Source: Candidatus Cloacimonadota bacterium (GTDB lineage: Bacteria; Cloacimonadota; Cloacimonadia; Cloacimonadales; TCS61). Taken from it: a stretch of 64,000 nucleotides of DNA. The notes beneath the pieces are model-generated. The model saw only the letters and a list, made by a program, of their open reading frames with translations, did no database searches and was not told the origin of the DNA. Shown here piece by piece: positions 40,359 through 48,885 of the stretch (positions are counted from its first letter, which is position 1; every line of letters begins with the position of its first letter). The translations under genes were made by a program, and so were the position numbers. The stretch is taken from assembly GCA_030445745.1 (NCBI GenBank), contig JASUTE010000001.1:1-64000 (forward strand), read 5' to 3'.

Positions 40359-41165
40359 TTAACTATTATGTATAAACCACAGTTTTCGATAAACTCCATT
40401 ACCTAAAAATTCTAGTAATCCTAGATCTCTTAATTTTTGAAGTTGTTGCCTAATTTTATCTAAAATGTGATGATTATTTGGATAAATGGTTTTCAAATGA
40501 TTTTCATATTTGTTAATATCTTGAAGACTAAAGATGTTTTTGGGAATTTGCTCAAGACATTTAAAAATTTCTAACTTCCAACCTCTCAATGTTGATGAAA
40601 TAAGTTCATCCGGTAAATCAATGATATCAAAATTATCTTCAGGGTTATCTATGTTTATTCTTGGTATTCTGATTTTTTTTATTTTGGGCATTTTTGATAA
40701 TAATTGACGTACTTCAGCAATATTTTTTTCGCTAATTACTCCGATATTTTCATTGTTAAATAAGGTTTCAAAATCATTTTTAACTATCCCAACAGTTTTA
40801 ATGTTATCAAAATATATGCCATATTCGAAATTATTTAATAGACCACCATTTGTTAAATTTGAAGAAGATATGATTGCTTTTTTATCATCAAAAATAAATA
40901 TTTTAGAGTGTATTCTAGATAGGTTTCTTACATTCCCATTTGATTTTAATATTTTTTCTAAACCTCCAATATCTAATGATCCCGAATATATATTCATTAA
41001 TTTAAAAGAAGTTATTAAGTCCAATCTTACATTTTTCTTTTTTATATTCAAGATATCATCACATATATTTTCTTTTACAAATGGGGAAGTGATCTTAATT
41101 GTCTTTTCCGTTTGTTGTACTAAATTGAGAAATTCTTTTTTCCAGGGAGTTTTAATAACTTTCAT
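40359..41165 (-). CDS. PLD-family nuclease with DpnI_C-like winged helix
   Basis: A 268-residue protein with two parts. Residues ~10-130 are a phospholipase-D fold with one intact HKD motif: His86, Lys88 and Asp93 in RIHSKIFIFDD, followed by SSSNLTNGG (Asn103) and Glu114. Single-motif PLD nucleases such as BfiI and Nuc dimerise to form the active site. Residues ~198-265 (FSLQDINKYENHL, TIYPNNHHI, KIRQQLQKLRDLGLLEFLG) match the winged helix at the C-terminus of DpnI/Dam-replacing enzymes, which reads methylated DNA. No methyltransferase gene is near. A modification-dependent or defence nuclease is the likely role. Not secreted. Confidence 0.75.
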   Translation of the reverse strand: MKVIKTPWKKEFLNLVQQTEKTIKITSPFVKENICDDILNIKKKNVRLDLITSFKLMNIYSGSLDIGGLEKILKSNGNVRNLSRIHSKIFIFDDKKAIISSSNLTNGGLLNNFEYGIYFDNIKTVGIVKNDFETLFNNENIGVISEKNIAEVRQLLSKMPKIKKIRIPRINIDNPEDNFDIIDLPDELISSTLRGWKLEIFKCLEQIPKNIFSLQDINKYENHLKTIYPNNHHILDKIRQQLQKLRDLGLLEFLGNGVYRKLWFIHNS

Positions 41166-41261
41166 AAATAATCCATTTTATTTTTATTTAAAATTCTGCA
41201 ATAAATCCACGACTGTCAAGCATAAAATTATTAACTAACGTAAATTATTTCTATAAACACA

Positions 41262-41287
41262 AAGGGAGCACCTCACGATGCTCCCTT
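41262..41287. terminator. terminator of the carboxyltransferase operon
   Basis: AAGGGAGCA pairs with TGCTCCCTT around an 8-base loop, 26 bases behind the biotin-subunit stop. T-rich sequence lies on both sides (TTTGTGTTT on the minus strand). Confidence 0.75.
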
Positions 41288-41312
41288 CTCTTTTCTATAT
41301 TTTCTCTTTTAT

Positions 41313-43229
41313 TTATTCTTTAGGTCCTATCACCAGCAGTATATCGCCTTTACCCACCGATTCACCTTCGCCGAACTTGGTTTCTTTTACCACACCGGTG
41401 ATAGGCGCTTCCAAGTTGTTGAACATCTTCATAGCTTCCAGCACTACCACAGTGTCGCCTTTTTGCACTTCGTCGCCCTCTTTCACCTTATATTCCACTA
41501 TCATGCCGGGAATAGGAGCCTGCAGAGCGCCGATGTCGCCTTCCTCCTCATCTGCTTTTTTCTTTTTGCGGCGGGGGCCGGATATCATAGCAGTAGCATT
41601 GGGGTCAGCTACTTCCACCTCGAAATATTCGCCATCTACATAAACATCGAAATTGCGCAGGTTAGCAGGTTTATCTTTCTTGGCTTTGGTGGTAAGCTCG
41701 CCCGAGAGTGCTTTGCGTACCAGTTCCTCTTCTGCTTTCACCTGTTCCATGGTTTTGGGTTTAGCTTCTTCGGGAACTTCGGCTTTGCCGTATTTCCATT
41801 TCAAGAAGCGCTTTCCGGTAACCGGATACAAGGCTACTATCAGCTCGTCATCAATATCTTTGGCTAGGTCTTTAACCTGTTCTTTTATTTTAGGAAGCTC
41901 CGGCTCCAGAATATCGCCGGGACGGCTTTTTATGGGTTCCTGTCCGCGTGGATAGTTCTTCAGTGCCTTTTCCTGAACTTTCTTATCAATCGGTTTGGTA
42001 GTGCGCCCGTAAAGCCCGAAGCAGAGATCTTTCACCTGCTCGGTTATAGAGGTATATTCCTCTTCACCTTTATCGAACAGCACATTATTCACAGTTTGAA
42101 TTCCCACGATTTGGCTAGTAGGAGTTACCAGAGGTACCTGGCCCAGATCCTTCCTAACTTTAGGTAGTTCGTGGAACACATCGTTCAAGCGGTCCAGCGC
42201 ATCCATCTGGCGTAATTGGTTCACTAGGTTGGAAAGCATACCGCCCGGGGTTTGATGCAGTATCACGTTAGTATCTATTATCGAGAATTTGGTGGAATCG
42301 GCAAAATGTTTATATTTCGGAATCACCTTTTCCATTTCAGCACTTATTTTGGCCAGGTGTTGCACGTCCATACCGGTATCGCGGTTGGTTCCCAGCAGGG
42401 TAATAACCAAAGGCTCGATAGCCGGGTGGGAAGTGCGGTAAGCATAGGGTGACATACAAGTATCGATGATGTCCACTCCTGCTTCCACAGCTTTCAGCAG
42501 GGCCAGATCTCCCATTCCCGAAGTAAAGTGGGTGTGCAGGTGAATGGGAATATCGGTCTGCTGTTTCAGGGCACGAACCAGGTTGTAAGCATCGTAGGGG
42601 CTCACCAAACCGGCCATATCTTTGATGCAGATAGAATCCACACCGAATTCTTCCAATTCCTTGGCTTTATCCAAATAATATTGCAGGTTATAGGTGTCGC
42701 CGCCCATGCGCGGTTCAGTTAGCGAATAGCAGATGGAGCCCTGGAAGTGCTTACCGTTCTTTTTTATTATCTTGGCAGCTGTTTCAAAGTTCCTGAAATC
42801 GTTCAGCGCATCGAAAACGCGAAAAATATCGATACCGTTATCGCAAGCGCGCTGTACAAAAGCTTCTACAACATCATCTGCATAGTTCCGGTAGCCCACC
42901 AGGTTCTGGCCGCGCAGCAGCATGGAAAATGGTGTTTTTTTAATATATTTTTTCAGAGTACGAATTCTTTGCCAAGGGTCTTCATTCAGGTAGCGGTGCA
43001 TAGTATCAAAGGTAGCGCCGCCCCACATCTCCAGGGAATAAAATCCGGCTTCGTCCATCATTTCTGCCATTGGCAGCATATCTTCGGTCCGGCCGCGGGT
43101 AGCAAAAATACTCTGGTGACCATCACGAAAGCTGAGATCCTGTATCTTAACCGGATTTTCGGCTTGAGGACGGTCTTTATCGTAATTCATTTTGGTCATC
43201 TTGAGGATGCCATGTTTATCGTATTGCAT
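41313..43229 (-). CDS. pyruvate carboxylase subunit B / oxaloacetate decarboxylase alpha-type carboxyltransferase with biotin domain
   Basis: A 638-residue protein. The TIM-barrel carboxyltransferase opens with QDLSFRDGHQSIFATRG; the metal ligands include Asp in RDGHQ and the HLHTHF pair. SICIKDMAGL carries the carbamylated-type Lys, and PLVTPTSQIVG is a family mark. A conserved PYC_OADA segment follows. The end is a biotinyl domain with EAMKM, biotin on Lys601. It moves CO2 between oxaloacetate/pyruvate and biotin. Here it pairs with a methylmalonyl/propionyl-CoA carboxyltransferase, as in a transcarboxylase. GGAGG precedes the ATG. The G/C content looks higher than in neighbouring genes, often a sign of high expression. 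Confidence 0.92.
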   Translation of the reverse strand: MQYDKHGILKMTKMNYDKDRPQAENPVKIQDLSFRDGHQSIFATRGRTEDMLPMAEMMDEAGFYSLEMWGGATFDTMHRYLNEDPWQRIRTLKKYIKKTPFSMLLRGQNLVGYRNYADDVVEAFVQRACDNGIDIFRVFDALNDFRNFETAAKIIKKNGKHFQGSICYSLTEPRMGGDTYNLQYYLDKAKELEEFGVDSICIKDMAGLVSPYDAYNLVRALKQQTDIPIHLHTHFTSGMGDLALLKAVEAGVDIIDTCMSPYAYRTSHPAIEPLVITLLGTNRDTGMDVQHLAKISAEMEKVIPKYKHFADSTKFSIIDTNVILHQTPGGMLSNLVNQLRQMDALDRLNDVFHELPKVRKDLGQVPLVTPTSQIVGIQTVNNVLFDKGEEEYTSITEQVKDLCFGLYGRTTKPIDKKVQEKALKNYPRGQEPIKSRPGDILEPELPKIKEQVKDLAKDIDDELIVALYPVTGKRFLKWKYGKAEVPEEAKPKTMEQVKAEEELVRKALSGELTTKAKKDKPANLRNFDVYVDGEYFEVEVADPNATAMISGPRRKKKKADEEEGDIGALQAPIPGMIVEYKVKEGDEVQKGDTVVVLEAMKMFNNLEAPITGVVKETKFGEGESVGKGDILLVIGPKE

Positions 43230-43244
43230 TCAAACCTCCGTTAA

Positions 43245-43430
43245 TTAAAATCGTTTTATGGAAAAATTTCTGTTGGAACGCATTTGCACCTGCATGCGGT
43301 TGTGCATTATCTGCAAGCGGCTGAAGCGTGACCAGCGGTTTACTTTGGGTTTCTGTTCTTCTTCTTCCATCATATAGTAGATAGCGCCAAAAATGGCAGC
43401 TTTCAGTTTCTTTTTTCTTTCATCGTTCAT
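43245..43430 (-). CDS. small basic protein of the carboxyltransferase operon
   Basis: A 61-residue protein: an N-terminal amphipathic helix (KKLKAAIFGAIYYMMEEEEQ), a linker, then a very basic Arg-rich tail (RFSRLQIMHNRMQVQMRSNR). There is no full membrane helix. I do not recognise a named family, but small proteins of this size are often found between carboxyltransferase genes, and a role in complex assembly is plausible. AGGAAA lies ahead of the ATG. Spacing is 9 bases from the upstream gene and 15 to the downstream gene. Confidence 0.65.
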   Translation of the reverse strand: MNDERKKKLKAAIFGAIYYMMEEEEQKPKVNRWSRFSRLQIMHNRMQVQMRSNRNFSIKRF

Positions 43431-43439
43431 AAGAATTTC

Positions 43440-44996
43440 CTAATGCGGGATGTTACCATGTTTTTTGGGGGGAAGAGCTTCGCTTTTGGTGCAAAGAATT
43501 TCCAAAGCATCTATCAAACGGGCCCTGGTTTCGCTGGGTTGAATTATCGCTTCGATATAACCACGCTCGGCTGCAATGTAGGGATTATTGAAAGCATCTT
43601 CGTATTCTTTTATTTTTTCCTGTCGCATAGCTTCCGGGTCATCTGCTTCTTTTATCTGCTTCCTATAGCTGGAAACCACATTCACAGCGCCCTGAGCACC
43701 CATCACCGCGATCTCGGCTGTAGGCCAGGCAAATATCATGTCGGCACCCAAATGCTGCGAACTCATGGCAATGTAAGAACCGCCATAGTTCTTGCGGGTT
43801 ACAACTGTAAGCTTGGGTACAGTTGCTTCCGAATAACTCCACAAAAGTTTAGCCCCATGACGGATGATGCCGCCCCATTCCTGTTGCAGTCCTGGCAGAT
43901 AACCGGGAACATCCACAAAGGTTAACAGCGGAATATTAAAAGCATCGCAGGTACGCACAAAACGACTTATTTTATCGGAAGCGTCGATGTCTAAACAACC
44001 AGCCAGAACAAGTGGTTGATTACCAACTACTCCTACCACGCGTCCATTCAGCCTGCCAAAACCGACTATAGCGTTTTCAGCGTAATATTCGTGGGGTTCA
44101 AAGAATTCGCCATTATCCAAAATAGCGTGGATTGCGTCTTTCATATCGTAGGGTGCTTTGGGGTTATCTGGTATCAGTTCGTCCAGTTCCGGACAGCTTC
44201 TTTTGGGGTCATCGCCAGGAGGAAGTTTGGGTGGATCTTCCATATTGTTAGCCGGCAGATAGCTAAGCAGAATTTTTATCTGTTCGATCGCATCTTCATC
44301 GCTATCGCAGGCAAAGTGGGCATTACCGCTTTTGGTGTTGTGTACCATAGCGCCGCCCAGCTCTTCAAAAGTGGTTTTTTCGCCAGTTACGGTTTCTATT
44401 ACATAGGGGCTGGTAATGAACATGTGGCTTTTCTTTTTCACCATAAAAATAAAGTCTGTCATGGCCGGCGAATACACAGCTCCACCAGCGCAGGGCCCCA
44501 TAATTGCCGATATCTGTGGAATAACGCCGGAAGCGCGCGAATTACGGAAGAAAATCTCACCATAGCCTTTTAAAGCGTCTATACCTTCTTCCACTCTAGC
44601 TCCGCCGGAATCATTCATACCTACTACCGGTACACCGGCTTTTAAAGCTAAATCCATTATCTTGGTAATCTTAGCAGCGTGACGTTCACCTAAAGAACCT
44701 CCGCGTGAAGTGAAATCTTGGGAATAAGCAAAAACAGGACGGCCATTTACCAGTCCGTGCCCTGTTATCACTCCATCAGAATTAACATCTACTTTGTCCA
44801 TACCAAAATTAGTAGAGCGGTGATGTGCCAGCATATCGATCTCACGGAATGTGCCTTTATCAAAAAGTAATTCTATGCGCTCGCGAGCTGTTAGTTTGCC
44901 TTTATCGTGCTGTTTCTTAACTCGCTTTTCGCCTCCCATTTCTTTGACTTTTGCTTCACGCTTTTTCAGCATTTCTAATTTCTCGCTTACTTTCAT
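43440..44996 (-). CDS. methylmalonyl/propionyl-CoA carboxyltransferase subunit
   Basis: A 518-residue crotonase-fold carboxyltransferase (PccB/MmdA type). The N-terminal half has KGKLTARERIELLFDKGTF, SQDFTSRGGSLGE and the oxyanion loop IMGPCAGGAVYSPAMTDF; the C-terminal half has FVDVPGYLPGLQQEWGGIIR and RKNYGGSYIAMSS. It moves a carboxyl group between biotin and propionyl-CoA. AGGAG precedes the ATG. It is first in the operon, upstream of the small basic protein and the biotin/oxaloacetate-side subunit. No biotin carboxylase and no OadB/MmdB sodium pump lies nearby, which favours direct transcarboxylation between methylmalonyl-CoA and pyruvate. Confidence 0.92.
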   Translation of the reverse strand: MKVSEKLEMLKKREAKVKEMGGEKRVKKQHDKGKLTARERIELLFDKGTFREIDMLAHHRSTNFGMDKVDVNSDGVITGHGLVNGRPVFAYSQDFTSRGGSLGERHAAKITKIMDLALKAGVPVVGMNDSGGARVEEGIDALKGYGEIFFRNSRASGVIPQISAIMGPCAGGAVYSPAMTDFIFMVKKKSHMFITSPYVIETVTGEKTTFEELGGAMVHNTKSGNAHFACDSDEDAIEQIKILLSYLPANNMEDPPKLPPGDDPKRSCPELDELIPDNPKAPYDMKDAIHAILDNGEFFEPHEYYAENAIVGFGRLNGRVVGVVGNQPLVLAGCLDIDASDKISRFVRTCDAFNIPLLTFVDVPGYLPGLQQEWGGIIRHGAKLLWSYSEATVPKLTVVTRKNYGGSYIAMSSQHLGADMIFAWPTAEIAVMGAQGAVNVVSSYRKQIKEADDPEAMRQEKIKEYEDAFNNPYIAAERGYIEAIIQPSETRARLIDALEILCTKSEALPPKKHGNIPH

Positions 44997-45282
44997 ATTA
45001 ACTCCTGAAAAAGTGTTTTTTATAAAATGTAAATCTGATAATTTATAGTTTAAATGTAAAGGAAAAAGATTTGTATTTTGGGGAAAAAGGTATTTGGAAG
45101 TTGCTACGGCAGGAGTTTTTCAGGTTTTGCTGCTAACTTAATCTGCCGTAGTTATTAACGAAAGTGGAAGGCTCTAAATTATAGTACCGAATGTTTACAC
45201 CTTCTATAGAATTACGGCTACACAAGTTGTCGATCTGCCAAGAATCCCGATAATTATCGGGGACGGGCTTTATGTAGATGCT

Positions 45283-45475
45283 GTCATCCTGAGGCTTCTT
45301 CCGAACTCATTCGACGAAGAATCTAAATTAAAACACCAATGTTAAATTTGAAACTTCTATTCTTACATTGAGATCTCTCGACTCCACTTCGTTCCGCTCG
45401 AGATGACAATTTTTTTGTCATTTCGACTGGAAGTAGCGAAGCTACTGGAATGGAGAAATCTCTTCTTTTACCTGA
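45283..45475. repeat. composite palindromic intergenic repeat
   Basis: The stretch contains TGTCATCCTGAGG, GACGAAGAATCT, GAGATCTCTCGACTCC, CTCGAGATGACA and TGTCATTTCGAC, which are near-inverse or direct variants of each other. This is the kind of interspersed repeat seen hundreds of times in some genomes (TGTCATCCTGAG type). It is preceded by CCCGATAATTATCGGGG (45252-45268), a perfect palindrome. The rest of 44997-45665 holds no gene. Confidence 0.6.
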
Positions 45476-45608
45476 ACTCCTAAGAGATCTGTGCCAGAGG
45501 ACGCATAAGTACGCTGTAAGCAGATTGCTTCACTCATAAGAGGTTCGCGAAGACGGTTCTTTTTCATCTACAAATGGGTCATTTACGCGAAAGCGGAATG
45601 GATATAAA

Positions 45609-45639
45609 AAAGCCGACTACCATAAAGGCAGCCGACTTT
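45609..45639 (-). terminator. rho-independent terminator of the TetR unit
   Basis: On the minus strand a 13-bp stem (AAAGTCGGCTGCC with GGTAGTCGGCTTT, three G-U pairs) around TTTAT is followed by TTTATATCC. Confidence 0.7.
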
Positions 45640-45665
45640 GTGGGGTTTGTGGGAGGAATCCTTAG

Positions 45666-45995
45666 TTATTTACAAAAATATGTTTGTAAGTCCCAACTGT
45701 AAAATGTTATCAATTCATTTTTATTCCGTGCTTTTTGGTTGGAAAGATTGCGGATATATTCGGTGATCAGCTCATCAGTAGTTGGCTGCCAGTTCAAATC
45801 CGTGCTTGTTCCAATGAAAAATCTCCATTTTGCTACCAAACTTATCATCCCATCTTTGCCGAAAGCATCTTCCAAACTGTTGGCAGATTTTATATTCATG
45901 ATTTTATTTTCCAAAGCTAATTTACGGCATTTTTGCTGATCTACAACTTGGCTAGATAACAATGTAGTAAAGAGTAGAAATGTGTGAGAAAACAT
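45666..45995 (-). pseudogene. possible outer-membrane efflux protein (TolC-type) stub
   Basis: A 109-residue frame starts 13 bases after the tetR stop. The N-terminus has a short hydrophobic signal-like stretch (FSHTFLLFTTLLSS) and then QQKCRKLALENKIMNIKSAN, which resembles the first repeat of TolC-family proteins (L-x-E-C-R-x-L-A-L-E-N-N). From residue ~45 on the sequence no longer fits and ends after 109 residues, where a TolC protein has more than 400. TetR genes of this kind often precede TolC and RND genes. I read it as a truncated leftover; a real small secreted protein is the alternative. Confidence 0.4.
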
Positions 45996-46008
45996 AATCT
46001 TCTCATGA

Positions 46009-46614
46009 CTAATTTACTCCAATTCCATGGTTTACAATATCTACAATCTGTTCTTTTTTCTCTTGCAGGGAAAACTTTTGGTTACGGGTAGACCACTCGG
46101 TAAGCAAAAAGTCCATTGTTCCAAAAATAAGGTAGCTTAAGGCAACTGTGTCTACCTTGCGGATATCTCCTTCAGCAATAGCTTCATCGGCCAGGTTTTT
46201 CAGGTAATCCAGATATTTTTTTAGGGGTTCATAATCTGGGTAAGATTTATAAAAATCGGGACTTTGACGTAGTTCTATAGCTAGGAAACGCGCTACAGCT
46301 TGTTTTTCTGTAAAAAGCTCAATATGGTAGTCGAAAAATTTCAGAAGCTTATCTTTTGCGCTTGCTTCATGTTCTATTCTGTTTTGAATATTAACCAGTT
46401 TTTCTCCGATCAGATCTTCAAATGCATTTATTAGCAGATCATCTTTATTTTTAAAATAAAGGTAAACTGTACCGTCTGCCACGCCAGCTGCTTTAGCAAT
46501 TTGTGAAATTTTTGTCTTGTGAAAACCTCTCCGAGAAAAAAATTCAATCGCAGCTTCAATAATGGCCTTCCGCTTGTTTAATTGCTCAGGTGACATTTTT
46601 TTGTTTCTTTTCAT
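46009..46614 (-). CDS. TetR/AcrR-family repressor
   Basis: A 201-residue repressor. The N-terminal helix-turn-helix reads AAIEFFSRRGFHKTKISQIA and AAGVADGTVYLYFKNKDDLL, matching the FadR/AcrR-like group. The ligand domain (LKFFDYHIELFTEKQAVARF, then LAIEL) is like those of fatty-acid or drug sensors. Two starts are possible (ATG at 46614 or seven codons in), neither with a good Shine-Dalgarno sequence. A palindrome fills its promoter spacer, so it surely regulates itself. It is divergent from the ferredoxin-flavoprotein operon, which may be a target. Confidence 0.88.
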   Translation of the reverse strand: MKRNKKMSPEQLNKRKAIIEAAIEFFSRRGFHKTKISQIAKAAGVADGTVYLYFKNKDDLLINAFEDLIGEKLVNIQNRIEHEASAKDKLLKFFDYHIELFTEKQAVARFLAIELRQSPDFYKSYPDYEPLKKYLDYLKNLADEAIAEGDIRKVDTVALSYLIFGTMDFLLTEWSTRNQKFSLQEKKEQIVDIVNHGIGVN

Positions 46615-46625
46615 TTTAATAAAAC

Positions 46626-46654
46626 AAAATATGAATGAGTGCTCATTCTGTCAA
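46626..46654 (-). promoter_or_regulatory. tetR promoter with operator in the spacer
   Basis: On the minus strand TTGACA (46654-46649), a 17-base spacer and TATTTT (46631-46626). The spacer contains the palindrome GAATGAG-CA-CTCATTC (46633-46648). Bound repressor would cover the whole promoter. The -10 lies 12 bases before the tetR ATG. Confidence 0.8.
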
Positions 46655-46818
46655 TAAAAATATATGAGTCTCGGTTCAAAATTATTACTGTTTCTAACCT
46701 TGAAGTTGATTCATAATAAGAAAAAGGGTTTTTTCTTGACATAAGCAATTCCTTAAAAAATCTAAGATAATTTAAAATAGTTATAAAGTAATAAATATAG
46801 ATGAATAGGAGTAGCCGC

Positions 46819-48885
46819 ATGAAAGATAACCGAATAAAACAGCATCCCATCTTAGATGTGAAGGAACAACCTACAATTACTTTTTATTGGAACAAACAGC
46901 CGTACCAAGCCCAAAAAGGTGAAGTTATTGCTTCGGCGCTGTTTGCGAACGGAATTCGTGTTTTTGGACATCACCACAAGGATGGTTCTGCTCAGGGCAT
47001 TTTTTGTGCCAACGGGCAATGTGCTAAATGCACTGTAATAGCCAATGGAGTTCCGGTAAAATCTTGTATGACACCTGTTAAAGAAAATATGAGGGTGGAA
47101 AGTGTGGAAGGTTTACCACAGCTCCCCGAGGTACAGGAGCGGCCCAATATAGCCGATATCGAAGAGAAAGATGTAGATGTGCTTATCATCGGTGGAGGAC
47201 CTGCTGGGCTTTCTGCTGCTTTGCAAATTAAAAAACAAAGTGTATTGCTTATAGACGATAAAGCAAAACTTGGGGGCAAGTTAGTGCTGCAGACTCATAA
47301 GTTTTTTGGCTCTGTGGAAGATTCTCATGCTGGAACGCGCGGAAACCAGATTGGGCAGATACTGGCAGCAGAGGTGGAAAAACAAAAAAATGTGGAAACG
47401 TGGGTCAATAGTACTGCACTTTATGTTTTCTACGATAAAAAAGTGGGAATTTTAAAGGACGACACATATAAGTTGGTTAAACCAAAGGTTATTTTGAATA
47501 CTGCTGGAGCCAGAGAGAAGTTCCTGAAATTCCCAGGCAATAAATTGGCTGGAATTTATGGAGCAGGCGCTTTCCAAACTCTGGTAAACCGAGATTTAGT
47601 ACGACCTACCAAGCGTTTATTTATTGTTGGTGGCGGAAATGTAGGACTTATTGCTGGCTATCATGCACTGCAAGCAGGTATCGAAGTGGTAGGTCTGGTG
47701 GAAGCCATGCCGCGTTGTGGCGGCTATAAAGTTCATGCCGATAAATTACGCCGCTTGGGCGTTCCTATTTATACTTCCCATACAGTAGCTTCGGCAAATG
47801 GCGAAGAAACCATAGAAAGCGTTACTATTGCCCAGATAGATGAAAACTTTAATATTATAAAAGGAACTGAAAAAACATTTGAATGTGATACATTACTAAT
47901 TGCAGTAGGTCTGGAACCGGTTAACGAATTTGCTTTTGAAGCTGAGAAAGCAGGTATTCCGGTTTTTTCGGCAGGCGATGCCTTGGAGATTGCAGAAGCA
48001 TCTTCGGCTATGTTCAATGGGAAAATAGCTGGGTTGCGGGTAGCTCAGTCTTTTGGAAATGAAGTGAAAAACATACCAGACAGCTGGTACGAAAAAGCAG
48101 AGATCCTAAAATCTCACCCTGGCCCGATATACGATTATGACCTTCCTAGAGAAGAAACAGGCGTGATGCCGATAATTCACTGTTTGCAAGAAATTCCCTG
48201 TAATCCCTGTACCACCATTTGTCCCACCAATTCTATTCGAATAAAGCAAGAAAACCTGATGGGAATTCCTAAATATGTAGGAGGGTGCATAGGGTGTGGA
48301 AAATGTGTGGCTATTTGCCCGGGTTTGGCAATTACTCTGGTCGATTATCGCCAGGAGAGCAAAAATCCTATCGTTACAGTGCCTTATGAAGTAATGAATC
48401 ACCAGGTTAAGGTGGGTGATACGGTTCCAGCTGTGGATATAAACGGGGATTTTCTGGCCGATTTGGAAGTGGTTAAGATAACTCCGATGAAAAATAATAA
48501 GACAAATTTAATTAGGTTGAAAAGTCCCAAAGAGATAGCAAAAAAGATAGTCTCTTTCCGCATTCAAGAAGCAGAGGTAAGCAAACCGTTGTCTCAAGAA
48601 GTGAAATTGCAAGATGAAGAGATGGTATGCCTTTGCGAAAGAGTATCTGCGGGAGAAGTTAGAAAGCTGATAAAGCAAGGTATTACCGACCTGAACCAGA
48701 TAAAGGCAATCACCAGAGCAGGGATGGGTCCTTGCGGTAGTAAAACTTGCGATAATTTGTTGAAACAATTAATGCGCCAGGAAGGAATTCCTTTTGATGA
48801 GATAGTGGAAAATGTGCGTCGACCCGTTTTTGTAGAGGTACCACTGGGTAAATTTGCCGACGGCGAGCAAGGGGGCAAAAAATGA
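46819..48885 (+). CDS. multidomain ferredoxin-FAD oxidoreductase, sarcosine oxidase alpha/HcnAB-like
   Basis: A 688-residue protein. In order: a plant-type [2Fe-2S] domain (FCANGQCAKCTVIANG, KSCMTPV), an FAD/NAD(P) disulfide-reductase-like core (DVLIIGGGPAGLSAAL; LFIVGGGNVGLIAGYHAL; TLLIAVGLEPV; FSAGDALE), two [4Fe-4S] motifs (IPCNPCTTICPTNSI; CIGCGKCVAICPG) and a BFD-like [2Fe-2S] end (CLCERVSAGEV ... GPCGSKTC). The architecture is that of the alpha subunit of sarcosine-oxidase-like, dye-linked proline or amino-acid dehydrogenases. The partner beta flavoprotein overlaps by 4 bases. The start is the ATG at 46819, since TAGGAG fits it and not 46801. The substrate is unknown; an N-methyl or cyclic amino acid is likely. 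Confidence 0.85.
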   Translation: MKDNRIKQHPILDVKEQPTITFYWNKQPYQAQKGEVIASALFANGIRVFGHHHKDGSAQGIFCANGQCAKCTVIANGVPVKSCMTPVKENMRVESVEGLPQLPEVQERPNIADIEEKDVDVLIIGGGPAGLSAALQIKKQSVLLIDDKAKLGGKLVLQTHKFFGSVEDSHAGTRGNQIGQILAAEVEKQKNVETWVNSTALYVFYDKKVGILKDDTYKLVKPKVILNTAGAREKFLKFPGNKLAGIYGAGAFQTLVNRDLVRPTKRLFIVGGGNVGLIAGYHALQAGIEVVGLVEAMPRCGGYKVHADKLRRLGVPIYTSHTVASANGEETIESVTIAQIDENFNIIKGTEKTFECDTLLIAVGLEPVNEFAFEAEKAGIPVFSAGDALEIAEASSAMFNGKIAGLRVAQSFGNEVKNIPDSWYEKAEILKSHPGPIYDYDLPREETGVMPIIHCLQEIPCNPCTTICPTNSIRIKQENLMGIPKYVGGCIGCGKCVAICPGLAITLVDYRQESKNPIVTVPYEVMNHQVKVGDTVPAVDINGDFLADLEVVKITPMKNNKTNLIRLKSPKEIAKKIVSFRIQEAEVSKPLSQEVKLQDEEMVCLCERVSAGEVRKLIKQGITDLNQIKAITRAGMGPCGSKTCDNLLKQLMRQEGIPFDEIVENVRRPVFVEVPLGKFADGEQGGKK

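Noticed and set aside
40753-41238. A 161-codon open frame opposite the PLD nuclease gene
   Set aside because: Shadow of the coding strand, which carries an intact HKD motif and a recognisable winged helix.
42747-43244. A 165-codon open frame on the plus strand
   Set aside because: Antisense to the biotin carboxyltransferase subunit; no binding site and no family.
44016-44573. A 185-codon open frame on the plus strand
   Set aside because: Antisense to the methylmalonyl-CoA carboxyltransferase gene, which has full family similarity in the other direction.
46611-46850. A 79-codon minus-strand frame covering the tetR promoter
   Set aside because: It lies across the divergent promoters and the operator and has no binding site.
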